Below are positions 4,878-6,836 of a stretch of DNA of 6,836 nucleotides, piece after piece. This stretch comes from WSXY01 sp038325105. GTDB lineage: Bacteria > Actinomycetota > Coriobacteriia > Anaerosomatales > Anaerosomataceae. The stretch spans positions 1 to 6,836 of the forward strand of contig JBBQIR010000095.1 in NCBI GenBank assembly GCA_038325105.1, given 5' to 3'. Within the stretch, counting starts at the first letter, position 1; the number at the start of each line of letters is the position of its first letter. The position numbers and the translations under genes were made by a program. The notes below the pieces were generated by a model. The model worked only from the letters and a program-made list of their open reading frames with translations. It made no database searches and had not been told where the DNA came from.

Positions 4878-5768
4878 ATGACACAGCCGAGATTCGGACG
4901 GCTCATCACCGCAATGGTTTCGCCATTCACGCCTGATGGAGCACTCGACCTGCCGCGCGCACAGGAACTCGCGCTCCGGCTACTCGACCAGGGGAGTGAA
5001 GCGCTCGTTGTATGCGGCACGACCGGCGAGTCACCCACGATCCACTACGAGGACAAGGTGCGCTTGTTCACCGCTGTCGTTGAAGCTGTCGACGGCCGAG
5101 CGCCGATCATCGCGAACGTGGGCGACAACTGCACGGATGACTCGGTCGAGTTCGCCCAGCGCGTGGCGAAGCTTGGCGTGGACGCGATCATGGCCGTGGT
5201 GCCGTACTACAACAAGCCGCCGCAAGAGGGTCTCTTCCGCCACTTCGCAGCCATTGCCGCAGCCGTCGAACTGCCGGTCATCCTCTACAACGTCCCGGCG
5301 CGCACCGTCACCAACCTTGATGCCGCCACGACGCTTCGGCTCGCCGGTATCGAGAACATCGTCGCGGTCAAAGAGGCGAGCGGTCAGCTCACGCAGATCG
5401 CCAACATCATCGACGGCGCGCCGGCCGGATTCGAGGTCCTCTCGGGTAACGACGAGGACACGCTGCCCATGATGGGTCTCGGTGCAACGGGCGTTATCTC
5501 GGTGGCCTCACACGTCGCTGGCCCGCTCCTTGCTGAGATGTTGGCCTCGCAGAGCCTCGGCGACCACACCCGAGCGCTCAAGATCCACCTGCAACTCATG
5601 CCGCTGGTCAAAGCACTCTTCATGACGAGCAACCCGATCATGGTGAAGAAGGCGCTTGAACTCGTCGGCTTCCCGGTGGGCGACACACGCCTGCCGCTCA
5701 TACCTGCTTCCGAGGAGCAGACTGCGGAACTCAAGCGGATCATGGACCACCTCGGCCTCATCGACTGA
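4878..5768 (+). CDS. dapA: 4-Hydroxy-tetrahydrodipicolinate synthase
   Basis: DapA condenses pyruvate with L-aspartate-4-semialdehyde in the cytoplasm, the first committed step towards diaminopimelate (peptidoglycan) and lysine. The 296-residue length is normal. Key residues are all present and sit four positions after those of the E. coli enzyme: Thr48 and Thr49 in CGTTGESPT, Tyr111 in VVPYYNKP, Tyr137 and Arg142 in ILYNVPART, and the Schiff-base Lys165 in VAVKEASG. SGND (189-192) and the GATGVISV strand (202-209) also match. The ATG at 4878 is preceded by CAGGGGAG with a 5-nt gap; an in-frame TTG at 4806 would add 24 residues unlike the family and has no ribosome binding site. It is followed 69 nt later by rnj on the same strand, a gene order seen in Bacillus subtilis (dapA-rnjB) and Mycobacterium tuberculosis, so the two are probably cotranscribed. 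Nothing unusual is seen in the gene. Confidence 0.96.
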   Translation: MTQPRFGRLITAMVSPFTPDGALDLPRAQELALRLLDQGSEALVVCGTTGESPTIHYEDKVRLFTAVVEAVDGRAPIIANVGDNCTDDSVEFAQRVAKLGVDAIMAVVPYYNKPPQEGLFRHFAAIAAAVELPVILYNVPARTVTNLDAATTLRLAGIENIVAVKEASGQLTQIANIIDGAPAGFEVLSGNDEDTLPMMGLGATGVISVASHVAGPLLAEMLASQSLGDHTRALKIHLQLMPLVKALFMTSNPIMVKKALELVGFPVGDTRLPLIPASEEQTAELKRIMDHLGLID

Positions 5769-5771
5769 TAG

Positions 5772-5785
5772 CCCGCACACGCGGG
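5772..5785 (+). other. Small intercistronic hairpin between dapA and rnj
   Basis: CCCGC (5772-5776) pairs with GCGGG (5781-5785) around ACAC, right after the dapA stop. No T-tract follows, so it is more likely a processing or stability element than a terminator. RNase J controls its own message in some bacteria, but nothing here proves that. Confidence 0.3.
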
Positions 5786-5837
5786 TCGAACGTACCTGTA
5801 CCTCAGACGCACGAAAAGGAGCACGATCGAACAACCC

Positions 5838-6836
5838 ATGGCCAATAACACGAACCGTCTCCGCGTAATCCCGCTCGGCGGGCTCGACGAGATCGGTAAG
5901 AACATGACCGTTGTCGAGTACGGCAACGACATGATCATTATCGACGCGGGCATCATGTTCCCCGATGACGACACACCCGGTGTGGACCTCATCCTCCCGG
6001 ACTTCAGCTACATCGTGAAGCGCAAGGACAAGCTCCGCGGCATCATCATCACCCACGGTCACGAGGACCATACGGGTGCGTTGCCGTACCTGCTTAAGGA
6101 GGTCGGCACCACCGTACCGATTCTCGGCACGAAGCTCACGCTCGGGCTCATCAAGGGCAAGCTCGAGGAACACCGCATCAAGAAGCCGAAGCTCCGCGAG
6201 ATAAAGCCGGGGGGACACGTCAGTCTCGGCCCATTCGGGTTCGACTTCATCGCGATGAACCACTCGATTCCGGACGGCGTCGCCATCTTCGTCCGCACCC
6301 CGGTCGGCAACATCTTGCATACCGGTGACTTCAAACTCGACCAGACGCCTATAGACGGCGTACCGACCGACTATGCCGGGCTCGCGAAAGCTGCGCGCGC
6401 GGGAATCACGCTACTCATGAGCGACTCCACGAACGCCGAATCGCTCGGTCATACACCGTCTGAAGCGGTCGTTGGCGTGGCGCTCCGCCGCATCTTCAAC
6501 GAGGCGGACCAGCGCATCATCGTCGCCTCGTTCGCGTCGCACATCCACCGGCTTCAGCAGGTCTGCGATGCCGCCGTGGCAGCCGGACGTAAGGTGGCCG
6601 TCACCGGCCGATCGATGGTGAACAACACCACCATCGCGAGAGACCTCGGCTACCTGCATATCGCCGACGAGGACATCGTCGACGCGTACGCGATGTCGGG
6701 CCTCGCTCCCGAGAAGGTCGTCGTGCTCTCCACCGGCAGCCAGGGCGAGCCGCTCTCGGCCCTCGCGCGCATGGCCAACCGCGACCATAAGACCGTCGAG
6801 ATCGAGCACGGCGACACCGTCGTCCTCTCGGCAACG
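5838..6836 (+). CDS. rnj: Ribonuclease J, N-terminal 333 residues (3'-partial)
   Basis: RNase J is a cytoplasmic metal-dependent 5'-3' exonuclease and endonuclease of mRNA decay and rRNA maturation. The frame opens with a beta-lactamase-fold start, RVIPLGGLDEIGKNMTVVEY, and carries the metal-binding THGHEDHTG (His73, His75, Asp77, His78), His142 in AMNHSIPDG and Asp164 in HTGDFKLD. The beta-CASP insertion begins with LLMSDSTNAES (193-202) and continues with SFASHIHRLQQV, KVAVTGRSM and LSTGSQGEP (298-305). These match RNase J1/J2 of Bacillus closely. About 220 residues, with the last catalytic His and the C-terminal domain, lie beyond the window. AAAGGAG at 5815-5821 is 16 nt before the ATG at 5838, longer than usual, and no in-frame ATG, GTG or TTG lies closer. 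The gene directly follows dapA. Identity is near certain; RNase J1 against J2 cannot be told apart here. Confidence 0.96.
   Translation, partial: MANNTNRLRVIPLGGLDEIGKNMTVVEYGNDMIIIDAGIMFPDDDTPGVDLILPDFSYIVKRKDKLRGIIITHGHEDHTGALPYLLKEVGTTVPILGTKLTLGLIKGKLEEHRIKKPKLREIKPGGHVSLGPFGFDFIAMNHSIPDGVAIFVRTPVGNILHTGDFKLDQTPIDGVPTDYAGLAKAARAGITLLMSDSTNAESLGHTPSEAVVGVALRRIFNEADQRIIVASFASHIHRLQQVCDAAVAAGRKVAVTGRSMVNNTTIARDLGYLHIADEDIVDAYAMSGLAPEKVVVLSTGSQGEPLSALARMANRDHKTVEIEHGDTVVLSAT

Noticed and set aside
5508..6320. A 270-codon open frame antisense to dapA and rnj
   Set aside because: It crosses two well-supported genes and reads as acidic shadow sequence without recognisable motifs.

Overview
The window is GC-rich, with mostly G or C in third codon positions, and comes from a Gram-positive-type bacterium. 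The supporting signs are cell-wall-binding type 2 (CWB2) repeats, a G5-domain surface protein, an RNase J gene directly after dapA (a gene order known from Bacillus and Mycobacterium) and GTG starts with purine-rich ribosome binding sites. A high-GC lineage such as the Coriobacteriia or another deep Actinomycetota branch fits best, but the sequence alone does not settle the taxon.

Left part (1-1884): the C-terminal end of a GT-B type glycosyltransferase; a convergent minus-strand gene for a membrane-anchored protein combining a G5 domain with a LecA (PA-IL)-like sugar-binding domain; and, divergent from that, a CE4 polysaccharide deacetylase. This is a cell-surface glycan neighbourhood. The glycosyltransferase frame has no stop where the family normally ends and runs about 300 nt antisense into the lectin-like gene.

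Middle part (1885-4735): a 337-nt leader with a convincing class I cyclic-di-GMP riboswitch, then a strong GNRA-capped hairpin, then an 837-residue secreted protein made of a right-handed beta-helix, a proline-rich linker and three C-terminal CWB2 repeats. The hairpin's left arm is perfectly complementary over six bases to a strand of the riboswitch P3 stem, which suggests a simple switching scheme. The inferred story is that the second messenger controls display of a wall-attached, glycan-interacting protein.

Right part (4736-6836): a housekeeping pair, dapA (4-hydroxy-tetrahydrodipicolinate synthase, lysine and diaminopimelate pathway) and the first 333 codons of rnj (RNase J), which runs off the window. 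All key DapA residues and the RNase J metal-binding motifs are present.

The most interesting parts are the c-di-GMP riboswitch and its expression platform in front of the beta-helix/CWB2 gene, and the unusual G5 plus LecA-like surface protein. No tRNA, rRNA, CRISPR array or insertion sequence was seen.
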